Assembly: GCA_964601225.1 (NCBI GenBank)
Contig: CAZRMM010000012.1
Location: 1 to 35,737 of the forward strand
From: CAYRGC01 sp964601225
GTDB lineage: Bacteria > Patescibacteriota > Gracilibacteria > Peribacterales > Peribacteraceae
DNA: 35,737 nucleotides
Direction of reading: 5' to 3'
This document shows positions 24,642 to 32,322 of the stretch, one piece after another. Within the stretch, counting starts at the first letter, position 1. The number at the start of each line of letters is the position of its first letter. Under the pieces are notes generated by a model. The model made no database searches, was not told where the DNA came from, and was given only the letters and a program-made list of their open reading frames with translations. A program made the position numbers and the translations under genes.

Positions 24642-24893
24642 GCCGATTGCGACGAAGCCCTTCGTATTTGTGCGGTTTTTTGGGTTGAGCGCCCTGAGCG
24701 AGAGGATCTTCGTCCGGCGGAATTTCCCGTCCACGGCGTTGCCCTTCCGCAATCACGCCGGAGATTCCTCGCACGATTCGGATTTCATCGTAAATATATT
24801 ATACAATATTTATAATAAAAAACCAATACGTCTCCGTTTGGCCGTAAACACGTGCGCAAGGGGTTCCTTTTTCCTTTCCCTGAGCCATCTTCG
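24642..24893. other. intergenic region with an AT-rich inverted repeat
   Basis: No gene seen. At 24790-24820 lies a stretch almost free of G and C (except one C) with the inverted pair AAATAT (24792-24797) and ATATTT (24806-24811), overlapping a TATAAT at 24811-24816 on the plus strand. It contrasts with the GC-rich surroundings and may be a promoter or protein-binding site; I see no clear -35 box. Confidence 0.4.
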
Positions 24894-24922
24894 TTGCGTC
24901 AACACGCGTTTTCCGCTATACT
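24894..24922 (+). promoter_or_regulatory. promoter of the small membrane protein gene
   Basis: TTGCGT (24894-24899), a 17-nt spacer and TATACT (24917-24922). The ATG starts 7 nt after the -10 box, so transcription should begin at or next to the start codon. Confidence 0.65.
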
Positions 24923-24929
24923 CGGGAGA

Positions 24930-25163
24930 ATGGCCCAAGAGAACCTCACTTCGGACGAACGGCTCGAAAACATCGAAAAAGTGCTTCAGAAGCAGGAGAA
25001 AATCCTCGAGAGGATGGAGTCGCGGGAGCGTCTCCGCTCCGTATTCTTCTGGATGAAGATCGCGGGGGCGGGCGCCTTGCTCGCGGTGTCCGTCATCGGC
25101 GCGCTGATGTACGCGCGGGTGCTCAACGAGGTCTCCACGCAGATCGAGAACATCGGACGCTGA
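24930..25163 (+). CDS. small single-pass membrane protein with a coiled coil
   Basis: 77 aa; family not recognised. Residues about 7-33 form a charged heptad-like helix (LENIEKVLQKQEKILERM), residues about 40-62 one membrane segment (MKIAGAGALLAVSVIGALMY), then a short tail. Chosen start: the ATG at 24930 right after a strong promoter. Followed after 28 nt by a DUF1624 gene with its own -10-like box. Confidence 0.75.
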   Translation: MAQENLTSDERLENIEKVLQKQEKILERMESRERLRSVFFWMKIAGAGALLAVSVIGALMYARVLNEVSTQIENIGR

Positions 25164-25191
25164 GTTCGCGGGCGCGGTATGCTCCTTCGGC

Positions 25192-25902
25192 ATGCGTCGT
25201 CTCCTCTTTCCCGATCTCCTCCGCACGCTCGCACTCGTCCTGATGGTCGCGTATCACGCCGCGTACGACCTGCAGACCTATTACGGCTGGTCCGTGGACG
25301 TGCGCGCGGGGGCGTGGGCACCGCTCGGGCGCTTCGCGGCGGTGACATTTCTCCTGCTTGCAGGGCTTAGCACCGCGCTCTCGCTCGAGGGCGCCGCGAA
25401 CCCGCGGGCGAAGTCGCTCCGGCGAGCGGGCCTCATCCTCGCGGCGGCCCTCGGGGTCACCGTCGCCACGTACCTCATCGACCCGGGGACGTACGTCCGC
25501 TTCGGCATCCTGCACCTCATCGGCGTGAGCGTGCTCTTCGCGGTCCTCCTCCGCTTTCGGCCGTGGACGGCGCTCCTCCTCCTGCTCGCGGTCACACTCC
25601 TGTTTCCGGTCCTCGCCCCGTCGCTGCCCGCGTGGGCGGGCATCCCGTTCGGCATGCCGCCGGAGGGCTTCGTGAGCGTGGATTACTATCCGCTCCTTCC
25701 GTGGGCCGGCGTCGTGCTCCTGGGATTCGTCTCGGCGCCGCGGTTGCTCCCGCGGTTGCGGCGCGGACCGACGGTCGCGGACTCGCCGGCGGCTCTTCGC
25801 TGGCTGAGCGCTCCCGGTCGCCACACGCTCGTGCTGTACCTGGTCCACCAGCCCGTGATCGTCGGAATATTGTGGTTGCTGCTCGGAAGACCGGGGTTGT
25901 GA
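25192..25902 (+). CDS. DUF1624 / heparan-alpha-glucosaminide N-acetyltransferase-like membrane protein
   Basis: 236 aa with about seven hydrophobic segments. The N-terminus (FPDLLRTLALVLMVAYHAAYD) carries the conserved D-x-x-R and M-x-x-x-H pattern of this membrane acyltransferase-like family, and the C-terminal APGRHTLVLYLVHQPV also matches. Related proteins move acyl groups across the membrane onto sugars, so a role in modifying a surface glycan is possible but only inferred. Start at the ATG at 25192; TATGCT lies 8 nt upstream. dnaE begins about 100 nt downstream. Confidence 0.82.
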   Translation: MRRLLFPDLLRTLALVLMVAYHAAYDLQTYYGWSVDVRAGAWAPLGRFAAVTFLLLAGLSTALSLEGAANPRAKSLRRAGLILAAALGVTVATYLIDPGTYVRFGILHLIGVSVLFAVLLRFRPWTALLLLLAVTLLFPVLAPSLPAWAGIPFGMPPEGFVSVDYYPLLPWAGVVLLGFVSAPRLLPRLRRGPTVADSPAALRWLSAPGRHTLVLYLVHQPVIVGILWLLLGRPGL

Positions 25903-26001
25903 TTGTGGTCGGCGTCGCACGGGCAGGTATGCCTGCGCTACGGAAAATCGGTCCTGAACGGGTGGCGCGGGAGAGGCCGTTCGTGTCAGGATGATGTCCC
26001 T

Positions 26002-29000
26002 GTGAAGGCGTCCGATTTCGTCCATCTCCACTGCCACTCGACCTATTCTCTCTTGGAGGCTCTGCCGAGCCCCGGCGAGATCGTGGAGCGCGCAAAAGAG
26101 CTTGGCCAGACGGCAGTCGGTCTTGCGGATAAGGGGTACACGTACGGCCTCATCGAGTTCGTCCAGGAGTGCGGTAAGAAAGGGCTCAAGCCGATCATCG
26201 GCATGGACGTGTACGTCGCCGCTCGCACGCGCAAGGACAAGGAGAGCGGCATCGATACGAAGCGATATCCTCTCACGCTCCTCTGCGAGACGAACGAGGG
26301 GTACCAAAACCTTATCAAGATGGCGTCAGCCGCGGCGCTCGAGGGCATGTACTACAAGCCGCGCGTCGACAAGGAACTCCTCGCGAAGTACGGAAAGGGT
26401 CTTATCGCCCTTTCGGGTCCTTTGAGCGGCGCGATCCCGCAGGCGGCACTTGCGGAGGATCGGGAGATGCTCAAGAAGATCGTCGACGAGTATCACGGGT
26501 ATTTTGGCATCGGTAACCTCTATTTTGAGTTGATGGATTTGCCGGGAGTTGCGGGGCAAGCGGAGGTGAATCAACAGCTGATCGCCGCCGGCAAGGAGCT
26601 CGGCGTGCCCGTCGTCGCGACCTGTTACAGCCACTACTGCCGCCCGGAAGACAGCGAGGCGCACGACGTCCTGCTCTGCATTCAGCGGAACGAGCTTGTG
26701 GCAGATCCGGGTCGTTTTTCCATGCGCGAGAGCGATTACTCCATGCGTCTCTTTGAGGAGATGGAGAAGGCGTTCGCCCACGTGCCCGAGGCGCTCGAGA
26801 ATACGCGCGTCATCGCGGACCGTTGCTCCGTCACCTTCGATTTCGGAAAGTATAAAATTCCCCGGTATCCCGTGCCGGACAAACGGAGTGAAGAGGAATA
26901 CCTCGAGGAGCTCTGCCGCAAGGGCTTCGCCGAGAAATATCCGAAAGGCACGGATGAGGAGAAGAAGCGTCTGGAGTACGAACTTTCCGTGATCAAGCAG
27001 GTGGGGTTCTCCGGCTACTTCCTCATTGTCGCCGACTTCGTGAACGAGGCGCGACGTCGAGGCATCACCGTGGGGCCTGGCCGCGGCTCGGCCGCGGGTT
27101 CCATGGTCAGTTACTCGCTCGGCATCACGGGTATCGATCCGATGCAGCACGGATTGCTCTTCGAACGCTTCCTCAATCCGGAACGCATCTCCATGCCGGA
27201 TATCGATCTGGATTTCGCCGATACCCGTCGCGATGAAGTGCTGGAGTACGTGCGCGGCAAATACGGCACGGATCGCGTGGTGCAGATCTGCACCTTCGGA
27301 ACGCTTGCCGCGCGCGCCGCAGTCAAGGACGTCGGCCGCGCCTACGGCGTGCCGTTCCTCGAGATGAACAGCCTCGCGAAGCTCATCCCGGACAAACCCG
27401 GCACGAAGCTCGCGGAAGCGCTTGAGACCGACGAGCTCAAGGGTGCGTATGACGGAAACGAGACCTATAAGCGCATCATCGATACCGCGCTCAAGCTCGA
27501 GGGGAAGGCGCGTCACGTGTCCATTCATGCGTGCGGCGTCATCATCTCGGAGAAGCCCACGGGCGAGTACACCGCACTGCAGCGCGCTCCCAAAGACGAG
27601 AACATCATCATCACGCAGTACGGCGCCAAGCCGCTCGAGGCGCTCGGCCTCCTCAAAATGGACTTCCTCGGACTCACCAACCTCACGGTGATCCAGACAA
27701 CGCTTGAGATCATCGACCGACTGCACGGGAAAAAGATCGATATCACCGAGCTCCCGCTCGACGACAAGAGCGCCTACGAGCTCCTGCAACGCGGCGACAC
27801 GACCGGCGTCTTCCAGCTCGAATCCGCGGGCATGCGCCGTTACCTTAAGCAGCTGAAGCCCACGCAGTTCGAGGACATTACGGCGATGGTCTCGCTCTAT
27901 CGCCCGGGTCCGATGGAGTGGATCCCGGACTTCATCAAGCGCAAGCACGGCCAGCAGACGGTGAAGTACGTCCACGACGACTTGAAGGCCATTCTTGAGC
28001 CCACGTACGGCATCGGCGTGTATCAGGAGCAGATCCTGCTGATTGCGCAGGTATTCGCGGGGTTCTCGCTCGGCGAGGCAGACCTCCTCCGCCGCGCCAT
28101 CGGTAAGAAAATCATGAAGGAGCTCAAGGCGCAGCGGGAGAAGTTCGTCGCCGGCGCCGTGAAGAAAGGCTACGACAAGAAACTTGCGGAAGAAATCTTC
28201 GACGACGTCATTACCCCGTTCGCGGGCTACGGCTTTAACAAGTCGCACGCCGCGGGTTACGCGCTCATCGCGTACCAGACGGCGTATCTCAAGGCGCATT
28301 ATCCGACGGAGTTTATGGCAGCGCTCCTTTCCGGGGATGCCGAAAAAACCGACCGTATCATGATTGAAATCGAGGAGTGCCGTTCGATGGGCATCGCCGT
28401 GCTTCCTCCGGACATCAACCAGTCGCTCCGTCACTTCACGGCCATTCCGGCCGAGAAGAAGCCGAACGGCAAGCCCGTTCCAGGATCCATTCGCTTCGGG
28501 CTATCCGCGGTGAAAGGCATCGGCGATTCCACCGTGCAGCAGATCATCGCGGCGCGCGAGCAGGGCGGACCTTTTTCCAGCCTGGAGGACTTCGCGCGAC
28601 GCATGCCCAGCAAGTTGCTGAATAAAAAGTCGCTTGAGGCCCTCGCGAAGAGCGGTGCACTGGACCAGCTGGGCGAGCGGCGCACGATCATCGATCATTA
28701 CGAGAAAATCGCGGAATTCAGCAAGGCCGCCGGCGACGTCGGCGCGGCGCAGGGCGACCTCTTCTCGGCCCTCGGGGGCGGTGCGGAGGAAAGCAAGATC
28801 GAGTTCCCCGAGACAGTCCCCGCGACCACGCTCGAAAAACTGAAATGGGAGAAGGAAACGCTCGGAATGTACGTCAGTAACCATCCTCTCGCGGGCCTCC
28901 GGAAATACATCGGCAAGAAGGCCCAACTCATCGCGAACCTCACGACGAAGGAAGTGGGAAAATCAGTCACGCTTGCGGGTCTTCCCGAAGGGCTCAAGCG

Positions 29001-29784
29001 CATCACCACGAAGAAGGGGGAGACCATGGGCATTCTTGCGCTTGAGGATCCCACGGGAAAAATGGAGGTCACGCTGTTCCCGCGTACGTTTACCGACATC
29101 GCGCCGATGCTGGAGCTTTCGGATATCGTTCTCGTCATCAAGGGAACGCTCGATTTCCGCGCGGGGCAGCTGCAGCTCCGAGCCGACTCCGCGAAGAAAG
29201 CGTCGTTGCCGACGATGATCGAGAAGGCCAAGGAAGCCGGTTTCTTCGACGAAGAAGAAGCGAAGCAAGGACTGATTCTCCGGCTCCGTCAAGAAGACAG
29301 CGAGGAGACGGTGGACATGGTCGACGAGGAAGGCAACGTCATCGCCGGCGAGACGGTGAAGGTCGCGGGTGCGGAGGAGAAAAACGGCGGTACTCCGGTC
29401 ATGGACGGACTCGGGCCGCTCGGGCGCTGGATCGGCGAGGGGATGGGGACGGAGGACGCTCTCAAGGCACTGGGTCTCCAGGAAGTTTCTGGTTCATCGG
29501 AAGACGCAAAGGACGCACAGGACGCAGAATCCACTGCGTCTCTTGCGTCTTCTGCGTCCCCTGCGTCCTCGCCCATCTCCATCCACACGATCGCGCTCCC
29601 CCACCGGGCGCCACGGCAGCTCCTGCTCGATCTGAAGCGCGTCTTCGAGACTTTCCCGGGAAAGGAGCGGATACAGCTCAAAATCGGCGAGCAACTCGTT
29701 CCGGTTTCCCTCACCGTGACGATGTCGACGGTTTTGGAGAAGAAAGTGGAAGAAGTTCTCGGCAGATACGCCGCGTCCGCGTGA
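26002..29784 (+). CDS. dnaE: DNA polymerase III alpha subunit DnaE, with degenerate PHP domain and in-frame repeat
   Basis: Replicative polymerase, 1260 aa from the GTG at 26002, chosen because family members begin a few residues before FVHLHCHSTYS; the frame upstream is not conserved sequence. N-terminal PHP domain (residues 7-270): H-L-H-C-H is kept, but the usual D-H reads D-K (LADKGYTYG) and YHL reads YPL (about 89), so metal-dependent proofreading is probably lost. Catalytic aspartates are in MPDIDLDF (about 400 and 402) and KMDFLGL (about 553), at nearly E. coli numbering. A helix-hairpin-helix region is followed by a C-terminal OB fold. Residues about 1167-1190 (rich in Ala, Ser, Asp) come from a family B repeat. 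Confidence 0.96.
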   Translation: MKASDFVHLHCHSTYSLLEALPSPGEIVERAKELGQTAVGLADKGYTYGLIEFVQECGKKGLKPIIGMDVYVAARTRKDKESGIDTKRYPLTLLCETNEGYQNLIKMASAAALEGMYYKPRVDKELLAKYGKGLIALSGPLSGAIPQAALAEDREMLKKIVDEYHGYFGIGNLYFELMDLPGVAGQAEVNQQLIAAGKELGVPVVATCYSHYCRPEDSEAHDVLLCIQRNELVADPGRFSMRESDYSMRLFEEMEKAFAHVPEALENTRVIADRCSVTFDFGKYKIPRYPVPDKRSEEEYLEELCRKGFAEKYPKGTDEEKKRLEYELSVIKQVGFSGYFLIVADFVNEARRRGITVGPGRGSAAGSMVSYSLGITGIDPMQHGLLFERFLNPERISMPDIDLDFADTRRDEVLEYVRGKYGTDRVVQICTFGTLAARAAVKDVGRAYGVPFLEMNSLAKLIPDKPGTKLAEALETDELKGAYDGNETYKRIIDTALKLEGKARHVSIHACGVIISEKPTGEYTALQRAPKDENIIITQYGAKPLEALGLLKMDFLGLTNLTVIQTTLEIIDRLHGKKIDITELPLDDKSAYELLQRGDTTGVFQLESAGMRRYLKQLKPTQFEDITAMVSLYRPGPMEWIPDFIKRKHGQQTVKYVHDDLKAILEPTYGIGVYQEQILLIAQVFAGFSLGEADLLRRAIGKKIMKELKAQREKFVAGAVKKGYDKKLAEEIFDDVITPFAGYGFNKSHAAGYALIAYQTAYLKAHYPTEFMAALLSGDAEKTDRIMIEIEECRSMGIAVLPPDINQSLRHFTAIPAEKKPNGKPVPGSIRFGLSAVKGIGDSTVQQIIAAREQGGPFSSLEDFARRMPSKLLNKKSLEALAKSGALDQLGERRTIIDHYEKIAEFSKAAGDVGAAQGDLFSALGGGAEESKIEFPETVPATTLEKLKWEKETLGMYVSNHPLAGLRKYIGKKAQLIANLTTKEVGKSVTLAGLPEGLKRITTKKGETMGILALEDPTGKMEVTLFPRTFTDIAPMLELSDIVLVIKGTLDFRAGQLQLRADSAKKASLPTMIEKAKEAGFFDEEEAKQGLILRLRQEDSEETVDMVDEEGNVIAGETVKVAGAEEKNGGTPVMDGLGPLGRWIGEGMGTEDALKALGLQEVSGSSEDAKDAQDAESTASLASSASPASSPISIHTIALPHRAPRQLLLDLKRVFETFPGKERIQLKIGEQLVPVSLTVTMSTVLEKKVEEVLGRYAASA
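29501..29570. repeat. GACGCA inverted repeat inside dnaE (family B)
   Basis: GAAGACGCAAAGGACGCACA and GGACGCAGAA on the left are mirrored by CTGCGTCTCTTGCGTCTTC, TGCGTCCC and CTGCGTCC on the right. It stays in frame and encodes a low-complexity Asp/Ala/Ser stretch just before the C-terminal domain. Confidence 0.8.
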
Positions 29785-29837
29785 TTTGCAGGAAGGTCTT
29801 TGCCTGGTGTCGTCGGGAATGAGAGAATGAGTTCTTC

Positions 29838-30065
29838 ATGAGCGCTCAGGTAACAGTTCTTCTTGTCGGCACGATCGCCGTCATTCTGACGGAATGGCTG
29901 CTGTGGCGTTTGTTTTGCAAGAGGGCAGCAGGATTCATATTTCCACGCGAAATTGATATCTCTCCCTTCCGGTTTTTTACGATCATGAGACTTCGTGCCT
30001 GCGCAATAATGCATACTGTTTTTCTTCTTTCGATCCTCTGTTGCGCGGTTTTTTTCCTATGGTGA
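29838..30065 (+). CDS. small membrane protein of unknown function
   Basis: 75 aa with two hydrophobic segments (residues about 5-25 and 55-74) joined by a basic loop. No family recognised. Its stop overlaps the start of the next gene by 7 nt, so the two are probably cotranslated and may work together. Confidence 0.62.
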   Translation: MSAQVTVLLVGTIAVILTEWLLWRLFCKRAAGFIFPREIDISPFRFFTIMRLRACAIMHTVFLLSILCCAVFFLW

Positions 30066-30652
30066 ATGAATTGCCCCAGCCGTCGGGTTCCGTGGATTTT
30101 CCCGGGCGCAATGCCGGGGAACATCTGCAGTTTTACTTTCGACATCACTGGATACGGGCTGCCGGCGCGTTTGTGCGGACGTTTTGTTTTACCGTCGGTA
30201 TAGCGCTTCTGGTCTATCTTTCTTTTCCGTCATCTTCGCCGGATCGCGGGGGGACGTGGCACGCGCTGCTCGTGTGCTTCCTTCTCTCGTTCTTTGCGGC
30301 TCATATTGAGTTTCTCGTTCGGTTTTATGTTCATTTTTTGCGCCTGGTGATCGTTTCGGACCAGAGCATCCATCGCATTCGCAAAACACTTCTCGCTTTC
30401 GATGATCATGAAGTCATCGATTTGGCCTCGCTCCAAGACGTGCACAAATCGCAACGGGGGGTAGTGCAGAATATCCTGGGCTACGGCACGCTCATGTTGG
30501 AGGCGCAGCAGACCACGGCCCGCATCCATTACACTCCGCACATCGCGCGCACCCACCGCTGGGTTATGGAGCTCCGAGATCAGGCCCGCCGCCAGTCGCT
30601 TACCCCCTCCTCGGGCGGCTCCCCCTACCAGTATGCAGATTCTTCCCGCTGA
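30059..30652 (+). CDS. membrane protein with bacterial PH-like domain
   Basis: 197 aa from the ATG at 30059, which overlaps the preceding stop; an earlier in-frame start at 30041 is possible. Two hydrophobic segments (about residues 38-60 and 70-95) are followed by a domain with the look of a bacterial PH (YdbT/DUF304-like) fold: VIVSDQSIHRIRKTLL, VIDLASLQDVHKSQRG and NILGYGTLMLEAQ. Such proteins sit in the membrane with unknown roles. The end overlaps tsaC by 20 nt. Confidence 0.72.
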   Translation: MVNELPQPSGSVDFPGRNAGEHLQFYFRHHWIRAAGAFVRTFCFTVGIALLVYLSFPSSSPDRGGTWHALLVCFLLSFFAAHIEFLVRFYVHFLRLVIVSDQSIHRIRKTLLAFDDHEVIDLASLQDVHKSQRGVVQNILGYGTLMLEAQQTTARIHYTPHIARTHRWVMELRDQARRQSLTPSSGGSPYQYADSSR

Positions 30653-31238
30653 CGACGCTGGGATCCGTGCGGCCCTCGATGCCATCGCAGCGGGCGGCGT
30701 CATCGTCCATGCCACGGAAACGTGTTACGGGCTCGCATGCGACATTGCCAATCCCTTGGCCGTGGAGCGACTTTTTGCCGTCAAAGATCGTCCGCGCAAT
30801 CAGCCCGTCAGCGCGCTTTTTCCTTCGGTCGAAGAAGCTAAGAGATACGTTGTGTGGAATGCGCGCGCTGAAGCACTTGCCAAGGAAGGGTTGCCGGGCC
30901 CGCTCACGCTCGTGCTGCCGCTGCGCACCGACGCGCCGTCGCTCCTCTTCCCGACTCCGAATCCCGATCCCGCGCAGACCCGCACGATCGGCGTCCGCGT
31001 GTCGCCGCATCCCGTGGCGCTCGGGTTGGTCCGCGGCTTCGGCGGGCCGATCACGACCACGTCTGCCAACGTTCACGGCCAATCGAATCCGTACAGCGCG
31101 GAGGACATCAAGACGCAGTTCGCCGGCAGGGAGTTCGTGCCCGACATTTTGCTCGATAGCGGCGTTCTCCCAAAAACGCCGCCGTCGAAGGTCGTCGACC
31201 TCGGGAAAGAAGGGGAAGGAAAGGTTCTTCGTGGCTGA
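30633..31238 (+). CDS. tsaC: threonylcarbamoyl-AMP synthase (TsaC/Sua5/YrdC family)
   Basis: Makes threonylcarbamoyl-AMP from Thr, bicarbonate and ATP for the t6A37 modification of tRNAs that read ANN codons. 201 aa: a TsaC-type protein without the extra Sua5 domain. Seen: ATETCYGLACD (usually P-T-E-T-x-Y-G-L), KDRPRNQPVSAL (the K-x-R nucleotide-binding motif), LPGPLTLVL, TIGVRVSPHP and ITTTSANVHGQSNP. The start ATG at 30633 lies inside the end of the preceding gene. The partner genes tsaB/D/E are not in this window. Confidence 0.93.
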   Translation: MQILPADDAGIRAALDAIAAGGVIVHATETCYGLACDIANPLAVERLFAVKDRPRNQPVSALFPSVEEAKRYVVWNARAEALAKEGLPGPLTLVLPLRTDAPSLLFPTPNPDPAQTRTIGVRVSPHPVALGLVRGFGGPITTTSANVHGQSNPYSAEDIKTQFAGREFVPDILLDSGVLPKTPPSKVVDLGKEGEGKVLRG

Positions 31239-31289
31239 CCAATTTTTTCCTGATTACACGGCCCGAAACGCGAAGTCCCATACTTTTTG

Positions 31290-31736
31290 ATGCCAAGGGT
31301 CTTGTCTCACTTCAATTTTTTCCGTACAAGCACCCAGCCCTGCATGATGGCGCCGCGTGAAATTCCCGTATGGCATGATCCGATGACGGAAAAATTGAAT
31401 CGCCTATCGCGCCAGTGCACGACGGGTTTCGGTGATGAGCCCGGTATGACCATGCATCCCGAAGCCGAGCGAATTCTGAGGGCAAGCCCGGTCGATGGCA
31501 TCGTCATCGAAACCTTTCGTATTGTCGCCGGATGGGTGGAGAGGGTGCAGGATAAGTACGTGCAACTGCGCCCTGATCCTCTTTTTGTTCCCGGTGCGGA
31601 GGCAAAAAAAACGGTCGATCGTCTTGCGGAGGAATGGCACCGGAAATGGGACGCCAAATGGCGGCAAATGGAGCGCGAAATCCTGGAGACCATTGAGACA
31701 TTGATGACGGAATTCGATCGGAAAAGGGCTGCGTAG
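31290..31736 (+). CDS. hypothetical protein, helical C-terminus
   Basis: 148 aa from the ATG at 31290; ATG codons at 31344 and 31347 are alternative starts, and the first 18 residues have no support. No family recognised. The C-terminal 45 residues are a charged, Trp-containing helix (EWHRKWDAKWRQMEREILET). Ends 27 nt before nrdR. Confidence 0.6.
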   Translation: MPRVLSHFNFFRTSTQPCMMAPREIPVWHDPMTEKLNRLSRQCTTGFGDEPGMTMHPEAERILRASPVDGIVIETFRIVAGWVERVQDKYVQLRPDPLFVPGAEAKKTVDRLAEEWHRKWDAKWRQMEREILETIETLMTEFDRKRAA

Positions 31737-31750
31737 AGCCGTATTGGTGC

Positions 31751-31756
31751 TATTAT
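31751..31756 (+). promoter_or_regulatory. possible -10 box of nrdR
   Basis: TATTAT, 6 nt before the GTG start of nrdR. No clear -35 box. Confidence 0.4.
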
Positions 31757-31762
31757 TTCCCC

Positions 31763-32212
31763 GTGCACTGCCCCCGTTGCAAATTCGAAGACACGAACGT
31801 CGTGGATTCCCGCTTGGCCGAGGATGGTCGCGCCGTGCGCCGCCGCCGCGAGTGTCCCAAGTGCGATCATCGCTTCACCACCTTCGAGCGCCAGGAGATG
31901 AGCTCACTCATCGTGGTCAAGCGCGATGGCACGCGCGAGCCCTATAGCCGCACCAAACTGGAGCGCGGCATCTGGCTTTCCTGCACCAAGCGTCCCGTGA
32001 CGCAGGACCAGATCGATAAGCTCCTGAGCAAGCTCGAGGAAAAGTGGGGCGGCAACCGCAAGGAGGTCAGCAGCTCCACCATCGGCACCGACGTCATGAA
32101 GGAGCTCAAGAAGCTCGACGAGGTCGCCTACATTCGCTTCGCCTCCGTGCACCGCGAGTTTAAAGACCTGGAGGAGTTCAAGGAGGAGGTGGGGAGGTTG
32201 TTTAAGAAATAG
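31763..32212 (+). CDS. nrdR: transcriptional repressor NrdR
   Basis: NrdR represses ribonucleotide reductase genes when dATP is high. 149 aa, the normal length, from a GTG at 31763. N-terminal zinc ribbon: MHCPRCKFEDTNVVDSR and RRRECPKCDHRFTTFER supply the four cysteines. An ATP-cone domain follows from about residue 48 (LIVVKRDGTREPYSRTKLER) and ends in the family's ALAYVRFASVYR-like segment (EVAYIRFASVHREFKDLEEF). No ribonucleotide reductase gene or obvious NrdR box is in the window. The stop codon abuts a family C repeat. Confidence 0.96.
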   Translation: MHCPRCKFEDTNVVDSRLAEDGRAVRRRRECPKCDHRFTTFERQEMSSLIVVKRDGTREPYSRTKLERGIWLSCTKRPVTQDQIDKLLSKLEEKWGGNRKEVSSSTIGTDVMKELKKLDEVAYIRFASVHREFKDLEEFKEEVGRLFKK

Positions 32213-32268
32213 GGCAGCAGGGCAGAAAGGCAGTAGGGCAGCCCTTCGGCTACGCTCAGGGTGACACC
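32213..32268. repeat. GGCAGCAGG repeat (family C) and hairpin after nrdR
   Basis: GGCAGCAGGGCAGAAAGGCA and GTAGGGCAG run from the base after the nrdR stop, followed by CCCTTCGGCTACGCTCAGGG, a short hairpin of a type seen scattered in many bacterial genomes. No T-run follows. Confidence 0.6.
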
Positions 32269-32310
32269 CTTTGCCGTCGATTTCCGCTCGTCCTTGACGT
32301 TTCCCGTGTC

Positions 32311-32316
32311 TATACT
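32311..32316 (+). promoter_or_regulatory. probable -10 box of aspS
   Basis: TATACT, 6 nt before the aspS ATG. A TTGACG at 32294 is too close (11-nt spacer) to be its -35 box. Confidence 0.5.
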
Positions 32317-32322
32317 GCTCGC

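Noticed and set aside
26326..28434. Minus-strand open frame of 702 codons
   Set aside because: Antisense to dnaE, an artefact of GC-rich codon use.
5189..29570. The GACGCA repeats as a CRISPR array or tandem satellite
   Set aside because: Copies are scattered, palindromic and lack regular spacers; no cas genes are present.
32294..32316. TTGACG plus TATACT as a full aspS promoter
   Set aside because: The spacer is only 11 nt, too short for sigma-70; only the -10 box was kept.
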